In this document: positions 8,196 to 16,660 of the stretch, piece after piece
Numbering within the stretch: position 1 is the first letter of the stretch
How the letters are laid out: each line of letters begins with the position of its first letter
DNA from: DATATB01 sp036268995
GTDB taxonomy: Bacteria > Planctomycetota > Planctomycetia > Pirellulales > PNKZ01
Reading direction: 5' to 3'
NCBI GenBank assembly: GCA_036268995.1
Contig: DATATB010000185.1
Coordinates: 19,978 to 83,977 of the forward strand
DNA length: 64,000 bases
Made by a program: the position numbers and the translations under genes
The notes under the pieces: generated by a model
What the model was told of the DNA's origin: nothing
The model's input: only the letters and a program-made list of their open reading frames with translations
The model's database searches: none

Positions 8196-8960
8196 TCAGT
8201 GCGACCCAGTCATGCGCTCCCAGAGCAGGCGATAGTACTGCATGACGCGGATGGGGTCGGCCGTGGGCTTGCCTTCTTCCACGAGCGTCCAGCCGTCGAA
8301 GCCGGAGCCTTTGAGCAAATCGAAGAGCCGCTGCCAGGGATAGCTGCTGATCAAGTCGTGGATGTGGATCGTGCCCAGCCGGTTCTTGACCAGGTCGAAG
8401 TTGGCTTTCAAGCCCTCGCCGGCCGTGTCGGTGGGATTGCAATTCCAGCACACGAAGGCGTTGGGATGATTGGCGACGTCCATGATCGTCTTGATGCGCG
8501 GCACCTCTTGCGTGCCTTGGCCGTGGACCTCGAGCCGGAGCGGCACGCCGTAGCCCTCGCCAAATTCGGCGACCTCGGCCAGTGAGCGCCCAATCTGTTC
8601 GAGCGTCTTCTGCACGGGCACTTCGCGCGGCAGGCCGTTGGGCCGCACCTTCACGCCTCCGCCGCCACAGTCGTGCACCAGCTCGATAAAGGCCTTGGTC
8701 TGATCGATATTCTTTTGCAGCACCTTCGGGTCGGGCGAGTGGTATTCGCAAGCCGTGCCCAGCCCGACAAGTGCGATGCCGCTGGAGCGAAAGGCCTCGG
8801 CGACGCGCTTCCGCTCGTCGGGCGCCAGCGACGGCTCGACGCCATGCTTATGACCGCTGCGCAGTTCGGCCCCGGCAAAGCCGGTGAGGCGGCAGTTATT
8901 GATCAGGGTCGGCAGATCCCAGTCCGCGCCCCACATGTACGTCACAAGCCCAAGCTGCAT
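8196..8960 (-). CDS. Sugar phosphate isomerase/epimerase (TIM barrel)
   Basis: The 254-residue protein has the xylose-isomerase-like TIM-barrel fold. Visible landmarks are GFAGAELRSGH (first barrel Glu region), LRLEVHGQG with the metal-ligand Glu, CWNCNPTD, IHIHDL and a late WTLVEEG. No signal peptide. The gene is convergent with the decarboxylase pair and ends 20 bp from it. Substrate not predictable; planctomycetes carry dozens of such paralogues, often in sugar or inositol breakdown. Confidence 0.86.
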   Translation of the reverse strand: MQLGLVTYMWGADWDLPTLINNCRLTGFAGAELRSGHKHGVEPSLAPDERKRVAEAFRSSGIALVGLGTACEYHSPDPKVLQKNIDQTKAFIELVHDCGGGGVKVRPNGLPREVPVQKTLEQIGRSLAEVAEFGEGYGVPLRLEVHGQGTQEVPRIKTIMDVANHPNAFVCWNCNPTDTAGEGLKANFDLVKNRLGTIHIHDLISSYPWQRLFDLLKGSGFDGWTLVEEGKPTADPIRVMQYYRLLWERMTGSH

Positions 8961-9071
8961 GGCCGCCTCGCGCTCTCGTGTCCAAAGCGAAAATGGAAGG
9001 GTTTAGTATGCGCAGGCGGACGGCGGTTTGCCAGTCGCGCGTCGTGCAAACGCCGCGGACCGCGGCCTCGG

Positions 9072-9147
9072 GTAGGTCACGCACCCCCGTGCGTGACGCA
9101 CCATTGCGGTCTAGCGTCCTTGGTCACGCACGGAGCGCGTGACCTAC
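9072..9147. repeat. REP pair family 2 (GTAGGTCACGCAC)
   Basis: Outward-facing REPs: GTAGGTCACGCACC plus complement at 9072-9097 and the reverse unit at 9123-9147 (variant arm with GCGC). Same family as 9797-9884 and 10530-10554, which bracket the RAYT gene. Confidence 0.9.
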
Positions 9148-9179
9148 ACGGCTAACACGGCTACACGGAATTCGGTTTG

Positions 9180-9764
9180 TCATGGCGCCAGCGGCCCCGC
9201 GCGCTTCAAGGCGATTTCATACCGTCTCGTTTCCGCTGGTGAAAGGTGCTCAATCTGGTCGCGATACAGCTCAATCACGGCCCGATAGTCGTGCGCACGC
9301 CAGGCCTTTTCGACCGCTGCTCGAATTCTTTTAGAATTCCGTTCTTCGGCGTATGCCAGACAGTTGTTTCGACGCTGCGCGGCTATGGCTGAAAACGCAC
9401 CGGCATCGTTTCGAAGCAGTGGCTGACCATATCGCGCGAGGAGACCGGAAATGGCTTCAATGGCCAGCTTCAGCCGTTCTTCTGTGCTAGCCTGGTAGAA
9501 TGGACGTTCAGCAATCGGGAAACCAGCGACACCGAGAACTTCGCCCAATGAATAGGCCGGGCCAGGTTGTGCCAAGTTGAGCGCCAATTGGCCGATATCG
9601 AGTCCAACTTCATACGAGCGGCAAGCGTCGTAGCAGACTTGAACAAAGACATCGCTCGATGCCCAACGAACGACGGTTTCGCTTGAAAGGACGAGCCGAA
9701 ATCCATATGCCGCTTCAAGAAAGCCGAACGACTTGAGCGCGAGGTGCGGCAAAGAACCAATCAT
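9180..9764 (-). CDS. Uncharacterised soluble protein
   Basis: I start at ATG 9764 (194 residues). The frame continues upstream to 9869 but only through the REP pair. The protein opens MIGSLPHLALKSFGFLEAAY and has a beta-rich N-half (FRLVLSSETVVRW, DVFVQVCYDA, SYEVGLDIGQL) with a helical C-half. No signal peptide or membrane segment. The N-half is reminiscent of small uncharacterised proteins sometimes encoded near toxin or mobile loci, but I cannot name a family. Base composition looks less GC-rich than its neighbours, and it is flanked on both sides by family-2 REPs, which may point to transfer. Confidence 0.65.
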   Translation of the reverse strand: MIGSLPHLALKSFGFLEAAYGFRLVLSSETVVRWASSDVFVQVCYDACRSYEVGLDIGQLALNLAQPGPAYSLGEVLGVAGFPIAERPFYQASTEERLKLAIEAISGLLARYGQPLLRNDAGAFSAIAAQRRNNCLAYAEERNSKRIRAAVEKAWRAHDYRAVIELYRDQIEHLSPAETRRYEIALKRAGPLAP

Positions 9765-9796
9765 GACGAGGCCCCTTTCTCGCCAGTTGGTGAATG

Positions 9797-9884
9797 GTAG
9801 GTCACGCACCCCATGCGTGACACCCCGCAGCGATCCGGTCTCTCCAGCAGTGCGTCCGTTGTCACGCACGGAGTGCGTGACTTA
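9797..9884. repeat. REP pair family 2, RAYT-proximal
   Basis: GTAGGTCACGCACCCCATGC (9797 on) and its inverted partner at 9861-9884 point outward. The right REP ends 16 bp before the stop codon of the RAYT gene. Confidence 0.9.
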
Positions 9885-9900
9885 CACGTTCGGCTCAGGT

Positions 9901-10452
9901 TCATTCACCACCGCCATTCTCCAGTTCGTTCATCGAGCTACAGCCGCCCCAGTCGGGCGGATAATGTCCGGCCCGCACCCAGCGGTGAAAGGTCGACCAG
10001 GGCCAGTCGCTGGGACACGTGGTAAGTCCGTGCTTGACCGGATTGTAATGGATGTAGTCGAAATGCGCTTCGAGATCGGCTTCGTCACGAATCATGTGCT
10101 CCCAAAAGCGCCGCTGCCAGACACCGCGGCGGCGCTGGATGAGCCGCGACTTCGACCTGGGCTGCTCTGAACCGCCGCAAGCCAGCCACGCGCGAGTAAA
10201 CTCGCGTTTGATGAATTGCCAGCGGCGCGAATACCTGTCATCGCCCGTGGGTAGCGCCCATAACGCGTGCAAATGATCTGGTAAAAGCACGATTGCGATC
10301 ACGTCAAAAGGATCGCGTTGGAGACAATCGCGAAAAATGCGGCCGAGCATCTCTCGCGCGGATGCCTGGGCGAACAGTGGCGCCCGACGCTCGGTGACGA
10401 GCATGAAGAAATAAGTCCCGCCGGGAATGAAGTAGCGGTGATATTCCGACAT
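9901..10452 (-). CDS. REP-associated tyrosine transposase (RAYT)
   Basis: The 183-residue protein is a Y1 HUH-type transposase of the RAYT class. The HUH pair is H60-L-H62 in LLPDHLHALW. The catalytic tyrosine is in FDYIHYNPVKHGL (Y133 or Y136), preceded by the typical GVWQRRFWEHMIRDEADLEA. RAYTs nick single-stranded REP hairpins and are domesticated, usually single-copy genes. Here the gene lies between REPs GTAGGTCACGCAC on the 3' side (9797-9884) and the 5' side (10530-10554), the expected cognate arrangement. No terminal inverted repeats of an IS are present, so it is not an ordinary insertion sequence. Confidence 0.92.
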   Translation of the reverse strand: MSEYHRYFIPGGTYFFMLVTERRAPLFAQASAREMLGRIFRDCLQRDPFDVIAIVLLPDHLHALWALPTGDDRYSRRWQFIKREFTRAWLACGGSEQPRSKSRLIQRRRGVWQRRFWEHMIRDEADLEAHFDYIHYNPVKHGLTTCPSDWPWSTFHRWVRAGHYPPDWGGCSSMNELENGGGE

Positions 10453-10529
10453 GCGGTCATGGTAGCACGCCGGGCGGCAAGAAGGAGCCGGGGCGGCTCT
10501 GGCGCGCTCAGATCGATGGTCGCGCCGGT

Positions 10530-10554
10530 GTCACGCACGGGGTGCGTGACCTAC
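10530..10554. repeat. REP family 2, single unit 5' of the RAYT gene
   Basis: GTCACGCACGGGGTGCGTGA followed by CCTAC: one REP with its GTAG head on the minus strand, 78 bp upstream of the RAYT start. Confidence 0.88.
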
Positions 10555-10588
10555 GCGAGTTCGCCTCCAACGATCCAGAAAAAATGTG

Positions 10589-12388
10589 TTAAAGCAGCTC
10601 GTCCAGTTCGTTGACGAGGCGGTCGAAATGCTCAAGCGCGGTGTTCACCGGCTCGGGGCGCTCCATGTCGACGCCGGCGCCGCGCAGCAGATCGAGCGGA
10701 TCAAGCGAACAGCCGCCTTGCAGGAAGCCGAGATAGTCCTTCAGTTCTTGCTTGCCGCCGCTGGTCACACGCTCGGACAGGGCGATGGCGGCCGAGAGGC
10801 CGGTGGCGTATTTGTAGACGTAGAAGGCCCGATAGAAGTGCGGGATGCGAAAACACTCCAGCGGCAATTGCTCGTCGATCACGAAGTCGGGGCCGAAGTA
10901 GCGCACCAGCAGCTCGCGGTACACGCTCTTGAACCGCTCGAGTGTCAGCGGCTCGTGCTGTTCGGCCAGTTCGTGCGTCAGCTTTTCGAACTCGGCGAAC
11001 ATGGTCTGGCGAATGATCGTGCCGCGGATCGAGTCGATCTCGCGGTTGATGAGGAAGGCCCGCTGTTTTTTGTCGTCGGCCTGGGCGAGCAAGTGTTTCG
11101 AGAGCAATTGCTCGTTGAAGGTGCTGGCCACCTCGGCCACGAAGATCGTGTAATCGTGATACTGATACGGCTGGTGCTTGGCCGAGAGATACGAGTGCAT
11201 CGAGTGGCCGGCCTCGTGCGCGAGCGTGAACACGTGGTCGAGCACTTCGCTCTGATAGTTCATCAGGATGTACGGATCGCCATCGTACGAGCCGCTGCTG
11301 AAGGCGCCGCTTTGCTTGCCCTGATTTTCGTAGCGGTCGCACCAACGGCCCATGAGACCTTGCTCGAGCGCGCCGCAATACTCGCTGCCGAGCGGCTCGA
11401 GTGCCGCGATCACCAGCTTGACCGCCTGCCGCCAGGTATGCCGCTTTTCCAGGTCCGAAAGGATCGGCACGTACGTATCGTAATGATGAATGTCCGGCAG
11501 CTTCATCTTGCGCCGGCGGAGATCGTAGTAGCGATAGAGCGCGGGCAAATGCCCGTGGACGGCCGCGATGAGATTGTCGTACACGCTGCGCGGCATCTTG
11601 TCGGGAAATAGCGCGGCATCCAGCGCGCTGGGGTAGTTGCGGGCCCGGGCGTAGTAGATGTTGCCCTGGATCGAGCCTTCGAGCGTCGCGGCCAGCGTGT
11701 TTTCGTGCGCGGCAAATTGTTGGTAATACTGCTCGAACGCCGCGCGGCGGACTTCACGTTTGGGCGAATGCAAGAACGCGGAGAACGACGCGTGGGTCAG
11801 CTCGACTTGCTCGCCGCGCTCGTTTTTCAGCACGCCAAATTTCAAGTCGGCATTGTTCAATTGCCGGAACACGCGGCCGGCCGCGCCGGACATTTCGCTC
11901 TGCATGGCCAGCAGCTTTTCTTCGCTTTCGCCCAGCGTGTGCGGCTTGTAGCGCACCATCCGCTCCAGCAGCAGGCGATACGGCTTGAGAGCGGGATCGG
12001 CGAGAAACTTTTTGAACTTCGGCGTGGCGATTGCCAGGATCTCGGGCCGGATGAAGCTGCCGGCCTGCCCGGCGCGGCTCGCGGCGCTGCGATAGCGCCC
12101 GAGCATACGCTGGTAGACGCTGTTGGCTGTGTCTTCGGCCGTTTTCAGAAAGGCGTAATTACTCAGCCGCTCGGCCGTGCGATCCATGTCGAGATCGAAC
12201 TTGAGGCAGGCGGCCAGTTGCTTGGCACTCTCGGCCAGCGTGCCCTGAAACTTTGCATAGCCGGCAATGCGCCGCTCCCACTTGACGAAGGCTACGTCCC
12301 AGGCCTCGTCATCGGCAAACAGGCTCGACAGATCCCATTGATCTTCCGGCTTCACACGGCTGCGCGGCGGCAAGGTTTTGGCGGTCAT
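10589..12388 (-). CDS. pepF: Oligoendopeptidase F (M3 family)
   Basis: The 599-residue protein is a zinc metallopeptidase of the thimet/M3B type that hydrolyses short peptides in the cytoplasm. HEAGHSMHS gives HExxH at residues 391-395, and the third ligand is the Glu in FVAEVASTFNE about 24-28 residues on. The N-terminal helical region (VKPEDQWDLSSLF onward) and the C-terminal HFYRAFYVYKYATG box are characteristic of the PepF/PepF1 family, and length matches. I use ATG 12388; an ATG at 12424 adds 12 residues that begin in the adjacent repeat. Monocistronic. Confidence 0.94.
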   Translation of the reverse strand: MTAKTLPPRSRVKPEDQWDLSSLFADDEAWDVAFVKWERRIAGYAKFQGTLAESAKQLAACLKFDLDMDRTAERLSNYAFLKTAEDTANSVYQRMLGRYRSAASRAGQAGSFIRPEILAIATPKFKKFLADPALKPYRLLLERMVRYKPHTLGESEEKLLAMQSEMSGAAGRVFRQLNNADLKFGVLKNERGEQVELTHASFSAFLHSPKREVRRAAFEQYYQQFAAHENTLAATLEGSIQGNIYYARARNYPSALDAALFPDKMPRSVYDNLIAAVHGHLPALYRYYDLRRRKMKLPDIHHYDTYVPILSDLEKRHTWRQAVKLVIAALEPLGSEYCGALEQGLMGRWCDRYENQGKQSGAFSSGSYDGDPYILMNYQSEVLDHVFTLAHEAGHSMHSYLSAKHQPYQYHDYTIFVAEVASTFNEQLLSKHLLAQADDKKQRAFLINREIDSIRGTIIRQTMFAEFEKLTHELAEQHEPLTLERFKSVYRELLVRYFGPDFVIDEQLPLECFRIPHFYRAFYVYKYATGLSAAIALSERVTSGGKQELKDYLGFLQGGCSLDPLDLLRGAGVDMERPEPVNTALEHFDRLVNELDELL

Positions 12389-12423
12389 GGTTTGAATCGC
12401 GAATCGTTTGTTGAATCGGAACA

Positions 12424-12476
12424 TTTAGCCGGCTCATTCATGAGCCGTATAACGGCACATAAATGTGCCGGCTAAA
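12424..12476. repeat. Inverted pair of TTTAGCCGG palindromes
   Basis: TTTAGCCGGCTCATTCATGA faces a partner with GCAC/GTGC instead of GCTC/GAGC in the stem. Related units lie at 26414-26472 and 54654-54679. It lies between fabH and pepF. Confidence 0.82.
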
Positions 12477-12492
12477 TTCGAATGTTCATCCG

Positions 12493-13518
12493 CTACCAGC
12501 GGAGGATGGCGGTGCCCCAGGCCAGGCCGGCGCCGAACCCGCTGAGCAGGATGTGATCGCCGGGCTTGATGCGGCCGTGCTCGAAAGCCTCGTCCAGGGC
12601 CAGCGGCACGCTGCCGGCTGAGGTGTTGCCGAAGCGGTCGAGGTTGATGAGCAGTTTTTTGCGGTCCAGGCCCAGCGCGTCGACAGCCGAATTGATGATG
12701 CGGATGTTGGCCTGATGCAAAACGATCAGGCTCAAGTCGTGGCCCGTGAGCCCGGCATGCCGCAGCACGTCGGTGATGCTGTCGTCCAGCAGTCGAATGG
12801 CCCATTTGAAGACGGCGCGGCCGTCCATTTGCAGATACTGCGCCCCGTCGGCCAGTTGTTCGCAACTGATCGGCATGCGCGAGCCGCCCATCGGCCGCTG
12901 GAGCAGCGGACCGCCCGAGCCGTCGGAACCTAGCGTGTAGGACACGAGGCCCTGCTCCTGGCTGCCGGGAGTTAGCAGCACGGCGCCGGCCCCGTCGCCA
13001 AACAGCGGATAGGTGCGCAGGTCTTTGGGATTGAGAATGCGGCTGTTGCAGTCGGCGCCGATCACGAGTGCCATTTGGCTGGTGCCGGCCGCGACAAACT
13101 GCATGCCGGTGACCATCGCATACATGAAGCCCGCGCAGGCGGCCTGCAAGTCGACGGCCGGCGCGCAGATGCCCAAGCGGTCCTGCACGATGCAGGCAGT
13201 GGACGGGAACGACATGTCGGGCGTGAACGTGCCGACGAGCACCAGGTCGATATCCGAGGCCTTCACTCCGGCCCGGTCCATCGCCCGGCGGGCTGCTTCC
13301 AGGGCCAGGTCGCTGGTGGCCATCTCCGGCGGGGCATGACGCCGCTCGCGAATCCCGGTGCGCTGGAAGATCCAGGCCGGGTCGAAACCTAGCCGCTGGT
13401 GCAGGTCTTCGTTGGTCACCACCGGGTCGGGCACATAGCTGCCCGTGGACAGCACGCGCACGCCCACCAGCCGCCGCAGCGGCGCATGGCGATTGCTTTC
13501 GGTAATGTCGTCGCTCAT
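12493..13518 (-). CDS. fabH: Beta-ketoacyl-ACP synthase III
   Basis: The 341-residue protein condenses acetyl-CoA with malonyl-ACP to start fatty acid synthesis. The thiolase-fold catalytic triad is complete: C128 in DLQAACAGFMY, H268 in IVLHQANIR and N298 in FGNTSAGS. Start is ATG 13518; the reading frame continues to 13962 but only antisense-to-nothing through the neighbouring oxidoreductase. A 15-residue polar lead (MSDDITESNRHAPLR) precedes the fold. It lies 34 bp downstream of an oxidoreductase gene on the same strand, without other fatty acid genes nearby. Confidence 0.95.
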   Translation of the reverse strand: MSDDITESNRHAPLRRLVGVRVLSTGSYVPDPVVTNEDLHQRLGFDPAWIFQRTGIRERRHAPPEMATSDLALEAARRAMDRAGVKASDIDLVLVGTFTPDMSFPSTACIVQDRLGICAPAVDLQAACAGFMYAMVTGMQFVAAGTSQMALVIGADCNSRILNPKDLRTYPLFGDGAGAVLLTPGSQEQGLVSYTLGSDGSGGPLLQRPMGGSRMPISCEQLADGAQYLQMDGRAVFKWAIRLLDDSITDVLRHAGLTGHDLSLIVLHQANIRIINSAVDALGLDRKKLLINLDRFGNTSAGSVPLALDEAFEHGRIKPGDHILLSGFGAGLAWGTAILRW

Positions 13519-13552
13519 GGCGGGGCCGTCTTGCTGCACTCGGGCTGCGGGC

Positions 13553-14659
13553 TTATCGCTGGGGCTGTGGAATTTTGACCCAGCGGCGCTGCTGGTACGA
13601 CTCGAGCACGGCGTCGGCGACCACCTGGGCTGCCCAGCCGTCGTAGAAGCTGGGCACGGCCTGCCGCCGCTCGGTAATGGCCGACACAAACTCCCACACC
13701 AGATCATAGCGGAAGACGGTCGCCGGTTTGCCTTCGCGCGGGTCGCGGGGACTGTCGGCCGGCTTAAGAAACTCGGCCGGCACTTCCACCGGGGCCAGGT
13801 CATGGCCGCTGCGCCCCAGCAGAATGGTATTGGGCTCGTGCAACCGATATACGGCCGAACCGAGCGAGCCGTTGACTTCGGCCCATTCGTGGCCAAAGCC
13901 GTCACGATGGTAGCCTTTGGCCAGCGTCGTACCCTCCCAAACGCCGGTGGCCCCGCCGGCAAACTCGCCGATCAGGCTCGACCAATCGTCCACTTCCGAG
14001 GGCGGGCATTGGCTGCCGTCGGCCGCTTCGATGCGCGGGGCAAAGCGGGCCACGGCACCGCACACCTCGTCGAGCGGCCCCAACAGGTCCAGGGCAAAGT
14101 CGATGCGGTGGATCGTCATGTCGAACAAGTCGCCGGCGCCGGCCTTGTCTTTGTATTGCCGCCAGCCCCAACTGGTTTCGGGCCAATCCAGAAACCGCTG
14201 CGAGCGAAAATGCCGTAGCTGCCCCAGCGACCCGCTGGCGGCCAGGTGCTTGAGATACCGCATGGCCGGGGCAAAGCGATAGGTGAAGGCCGTCATGTGT
14301 ACCACGCCGGCGTCGCGCGCGGCCCGGTACATCTCGCCCACCTCGGCGGCGTTGAGTCCCAACGGCTTTTCGCACATCACGTGTTTGCCGTTGCGTGCCG
14401 CCGCCAGCGCGATCGAGCGGTGCGTAAAGTTGGGCGTGGCGATGATCACGGCATCGACTTCCGGATCGGCGCAAATCGCCTCCGGATCGGTCGACACGCG
14501 ATCGATGCTCCAGTCCGCCCGGCGCCGCTCGAGCAAGGCCGGATCGGCATCGCATACGGCCGCCAGCCGGGCGCGCGGATCGAGCCGGATGCCGGGCACA
14601 TGGTGATAGTCGCTCACCGCGCCGGCGCCGATAATGGCAATCCCCACTCGCTCGTCCAA
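13553..14659 (-). CDS. Gfo/Idh/MocA-family oxidoreductase
   Basis: The product is an NAD(P)-dependent sugar oxidoreductase. The Rossmann motif IAIIGAGAVSDYHH starts within ten residues of the N-terminus, ATPNFTH and CEKPLG (catalytic Lys) follow, and the C-terminal half is the beta-sheet substrate domain with DMTIHRIDFALDLLG. I take TTG 14659 as start because a G-rich GAGGG stands about six bases upstream; a GTG at 14647 is the alternative. The longer frame to 14791 overlaps the small basic gene and gives non-family residues. Substrate unknown. Confidence 0.88.
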   Translation of the reverse strand: MDERVGIAIIGAGAVSDYHHVPGIRLDPRARLAAVCDADPALLERRRADWSIDRVSTDPEAICADPEVDAVIIATPNFTHRSIALAAARNGKHVMCEKPLGLNAAEVGEMYRAARDAGVVHMTAFTYRFAPAMRYLKHLAASGSLGQLRHFRSQRFLDWPETSWGWRQYKDKAGAGDLFDMTIHRIDFALDLLGPLDEVCGAVARFAPRIEAADGSQCPPSEVDDWSSLIGEFAGGATGVWEGTTLAKGYHRDGFGHEWAEVNGSLGSAVYRLHEPNTILLGRSGHDLAPVEVPAEFLKPADSPRDPREGKPATVFRYDLVWEFVSAITERRQAVPSFYDGWAAQVVADAVLESYQQRRWVKIPQPQR

Positions 14660-14705
14660 GCCGCCACCCTCGCGCTGCGGAAAAAGGCAGTGTTGATCTT
14701 GCAGA

Positions 14706-14816
14706 TCAGCTCTTCGCCGCTTCTCGCCGCTGGGCGGCCAGTTGCTTGCCGATTTCGTTGCGGCGGTGCCGGCGACGGCGGGCTTTGGCATTCTTGCCAG
14801 AACGATTCGAACCCAT
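14706..14816 (-). CDS. Very small highly basic protein (36 aa)
   Basis: ATG at 14816 opens a 36-codon frame ending TGA. The product starts MGSNRSGKNAKARRRRHRR and ends LAAQRREAAKS, with 14 Arg or Lys residues. A good ribosome site (GGAG, nine bases before ATG) supports translation. The composition suggests RNA or ribosome binding, like small basic ribosome-associated peptides. It precedes the oxidoreductase gene by 47 bp on the same strand. No named family; I recall similar short basic frames in planctomycetes but cannot verify conservation here. Confidence 0.6.
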   Translation of the reverse strand: MGSNRSGKNAKARRRRHRRNEIGKQLAAQRREAAKS

Positions 14817-15016
14817 CAGAGGTTTCTCCGTAAAAAAAGTCCCCGATTGGCTGCAAAGCGACCAACCGGATTCCGGTGCAGCGGCAGAAGGGCTTTTGCG
14901 CCAGCCGGCCCATCCTAATCTTCAGCCAGCAGATGGCAAGCCGGTGGATTGGGCGGAAATGGGCGAAGACGCCCCGGTCGAGACCCCAGGGCGGAATGGA
15001 TCGGCCGCGGCGAGGA

Positions 15017-15775
15017 TCAGGCCGAATCGGCCGGCGTGCCGGTGATCTGTTCCATCATCCAGCGGTCCATGTCGCTCAGCATCAGCGAGGTAATCTGATG
15101 CCCACAGGGATATTGCCGCAGCGAAATGCTCATGCCGGCCGAGTGGATCAGCTTGAGATCCTCGCAAACATCGGCGGGCTTGTACTTGGCGCTGTCGCGG
15201 CCACAGGCCAGAAACAGCGGCAGTTTCCGGGCTTCGGCCAGGCGCCACAGCGGCCGCCGGCCGGTGGGAAAACCGCCGCACAGCGACAGCACGCCGCGAA
15301 AGCGGCTGGGGTGGTTCATAGCCAGGCGAAACGCCATCGTACCGCCGCAATCGAAGCCCGCCAGGAACACGCGCTCGGGCGCGATGTTGTAGCGCCGGCC
15401 CGCCAGCTCCACGGCTTCGAACAAGCGTTGCTCGGCCAGCGCCACGTCGCCGTGCGTCTGCGACCAGCCATAGCCGCGGCGTCCGTCTTGTTTTTCCATC
15501 CGCAGCGAGCCGCGCAGCGACACGCCGACATAGTTGCGGATGCTCACCAGCGGCATGATGCGCTTCAACTGGCCTTCGTCGTCGCTCGGTCCGTGCAGCC
15601 ACACCAGCAGCGGATAGGCGTAATTGGCTTCGTAGTGCAGCGGCGCGAAAAACGCGCAAGGGCTCTCGCCCCGGGCCGACGAGTAGAGCGCCGTGCCGGG
15701 CTTGCCGGAGGAAGAGGCGTGCGGCCGGATGGCCGGCTCCAAGACGGACGAGAGAGTTTGAAGGCGATTCATCAT
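15017..15775 (-). CDS. Esterase-like alpha/beta-hydrolase with Asp at nucleophile position
   Basis: The 252-residue protein resembles the phospholipase/carboxylesterase (PHB-depolymerase-like) family: YPLLVWLHGPSDDEGQ near residue 55 is the oxyanion strand, GFDCGG at 140-145 the nucleophile elbow, GRDSAKY (192-198) the acid region and YPCGHQ with H226 the catalytic His. The usual Ser in G-x-S-x-G is Asp142 here, with Cys143 beside it. Asp nucleophiles occur in dehalogenases and epoxide hydrolases, so the reaction is uncertain, or the protein is inactive. No signal peptide. The upstream 14817-15016 gap holds no feature I recognise. Confidence 0.78.
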   Translation of the reverse strand: MMNRLQTLSSVLEPAIRPHASSSGKPGTALYSSARGESPCAFFAPLHYEANYAYPLLVWLHGPSDDEGQLKRIMPLVSIRNYVGVSLRGSLRMEKQDGRRGYGWSQTHGDVALAEQRLFEAVELAGRRYNIAPERVFLAGFDCGGTMAFRLAMNHPSRFRGVLSLCGGFPTGRRPLWRLAEARKLPLFLACGRDSAKYKPADVCEDLKLIHSAGMSISLRQYPCGHQITSLMLSDMDRWMMEQITGTPADSA

Positions 15776-15806
15776 CGTATCGGTAGCTCGCTAACTCGTA
15801 GTGGCT

Positions 15807-16607
15807 TTAGTCAGAGAACGCATCGACGGCGCCGGCCGGAGGGCGACTGGCCCCCGCACCGACAACCGGCTCGCGATCAAGGATTTCGTCCAGCGGAAAG
15901 TTCTGTCCGGGGCATTCGGTGGCGCCGATATCCTGGTGCCGCAGCACGCGATCGGCCGGAATCTCGAAGCTCGTACACAGCCGGCGCACCAGCTCGCGCG
16001 TGGCCGCCACCTGGCGCTCGGTGGGCCGGCCGTCGACAAAGTTGCCGACCAGGCAAATGCCGATGCCTTGTTCGTTGTAGAGGCGGTCGCCGGCGTGGGC
16101 CCCGTGAATCTGGCGAGTCCAGCGAAAAGTCGGTTCGACCAGGCCGTCGGCCATCCCGTGCCCGTTGCCGATGACAAAGTGATAGCCGATCCCCAGCCAG
16201 GGATTGCCCTGCGTATCCTTGCGCTGGCGATGTTCGTGATCGATGGTTTCGACATCGCCCGATTCGGTGGCCGTGTGGTGCAGGATGATGTACTTCCACT
16301 GGCGCGCCGGGGCCGCCGGCTGCCAGCTTGCAGGCAGCGAGGCGAACGTGGCCGGCAGCCGCTCGCGGGGCTCGGCTTCGATTTGCTGCCGCGTGCTTTC
16401 CAGCGGCATGTCCAACTGGATGCGGGCCGTGGCGCCGTAAGTCGGCGGCGGCACCACCGATGCGCTATTCGAAAAGCAACCGCTGCTGGCATTCATGATT
16501 GCGACGCCGAGGGTCAGTGAAAGCAGCCGCCAAAACCGTCGTTCGCCTGCAATCGCCGCTTCCTCCGGCTGTCGAACCAGCAGCTCATGGCTGGGGGCCT
16601 CCCGCAA
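15807..16607 (-). CDS. N-acetylmuramoyl-L-alanine amidase (PGRP-like), probable lipoprotein
   Basis: The protein (266 residues from ATG 16607) carries an amidase_2/PGRP domain that cuts the bond between MurNAc and L-Ala in peptidoglycan. Zinc ligands and catalytic residues of the T7-lysozyme type are visible: H110/H111 in IILHHTA, Y142 in GIGYHFVIGNG, H224 in VLRHQDIG and C232 in ATECPG. A hydrophobic segment preceded by arginines and ending ASSGC (C44) looks like a lipobox, so it is probably anchored and periplasmic. The start is uncertain; ATGs further in would shorten the lead. It is 31 bp from the esterase-like gene. Confidence 0.86.
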   Translation of the reverse strand: MREAPSHELLVRQPEEAAIAGERRFWRLLSLTLGVAIMNASSGCFSNSASVVPPPTYGATARIQLDMPLESTRQQIEAEPRERLPATFASLPASWQPAAPARQWKYIILHHTATESGDVETIDHEHRQRKDTQGNPWLGIGYHFVIGNGHGMADGLVEPTFRWTRQIHGAHAGDRLYNEQGIGICLVGNFVDGRPTERQVAATRELVRRLCTSFEIPADRVLRHQDIGATECPGQNFPLDEILDREPVVGAGASRPPAGAVDAFSD

Positions 16608-16660
16608 TCTTCCGCTTTGAGGCGGGGACTGTAGTCCGGTCGATAGGCAGTGTCAATCTC

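Noticed and set aside
10586..11611. A 341-codon plus-strand frame
   Set aside because: Antisense to oligoendopeptidase F; composition is that of a shadow frame.
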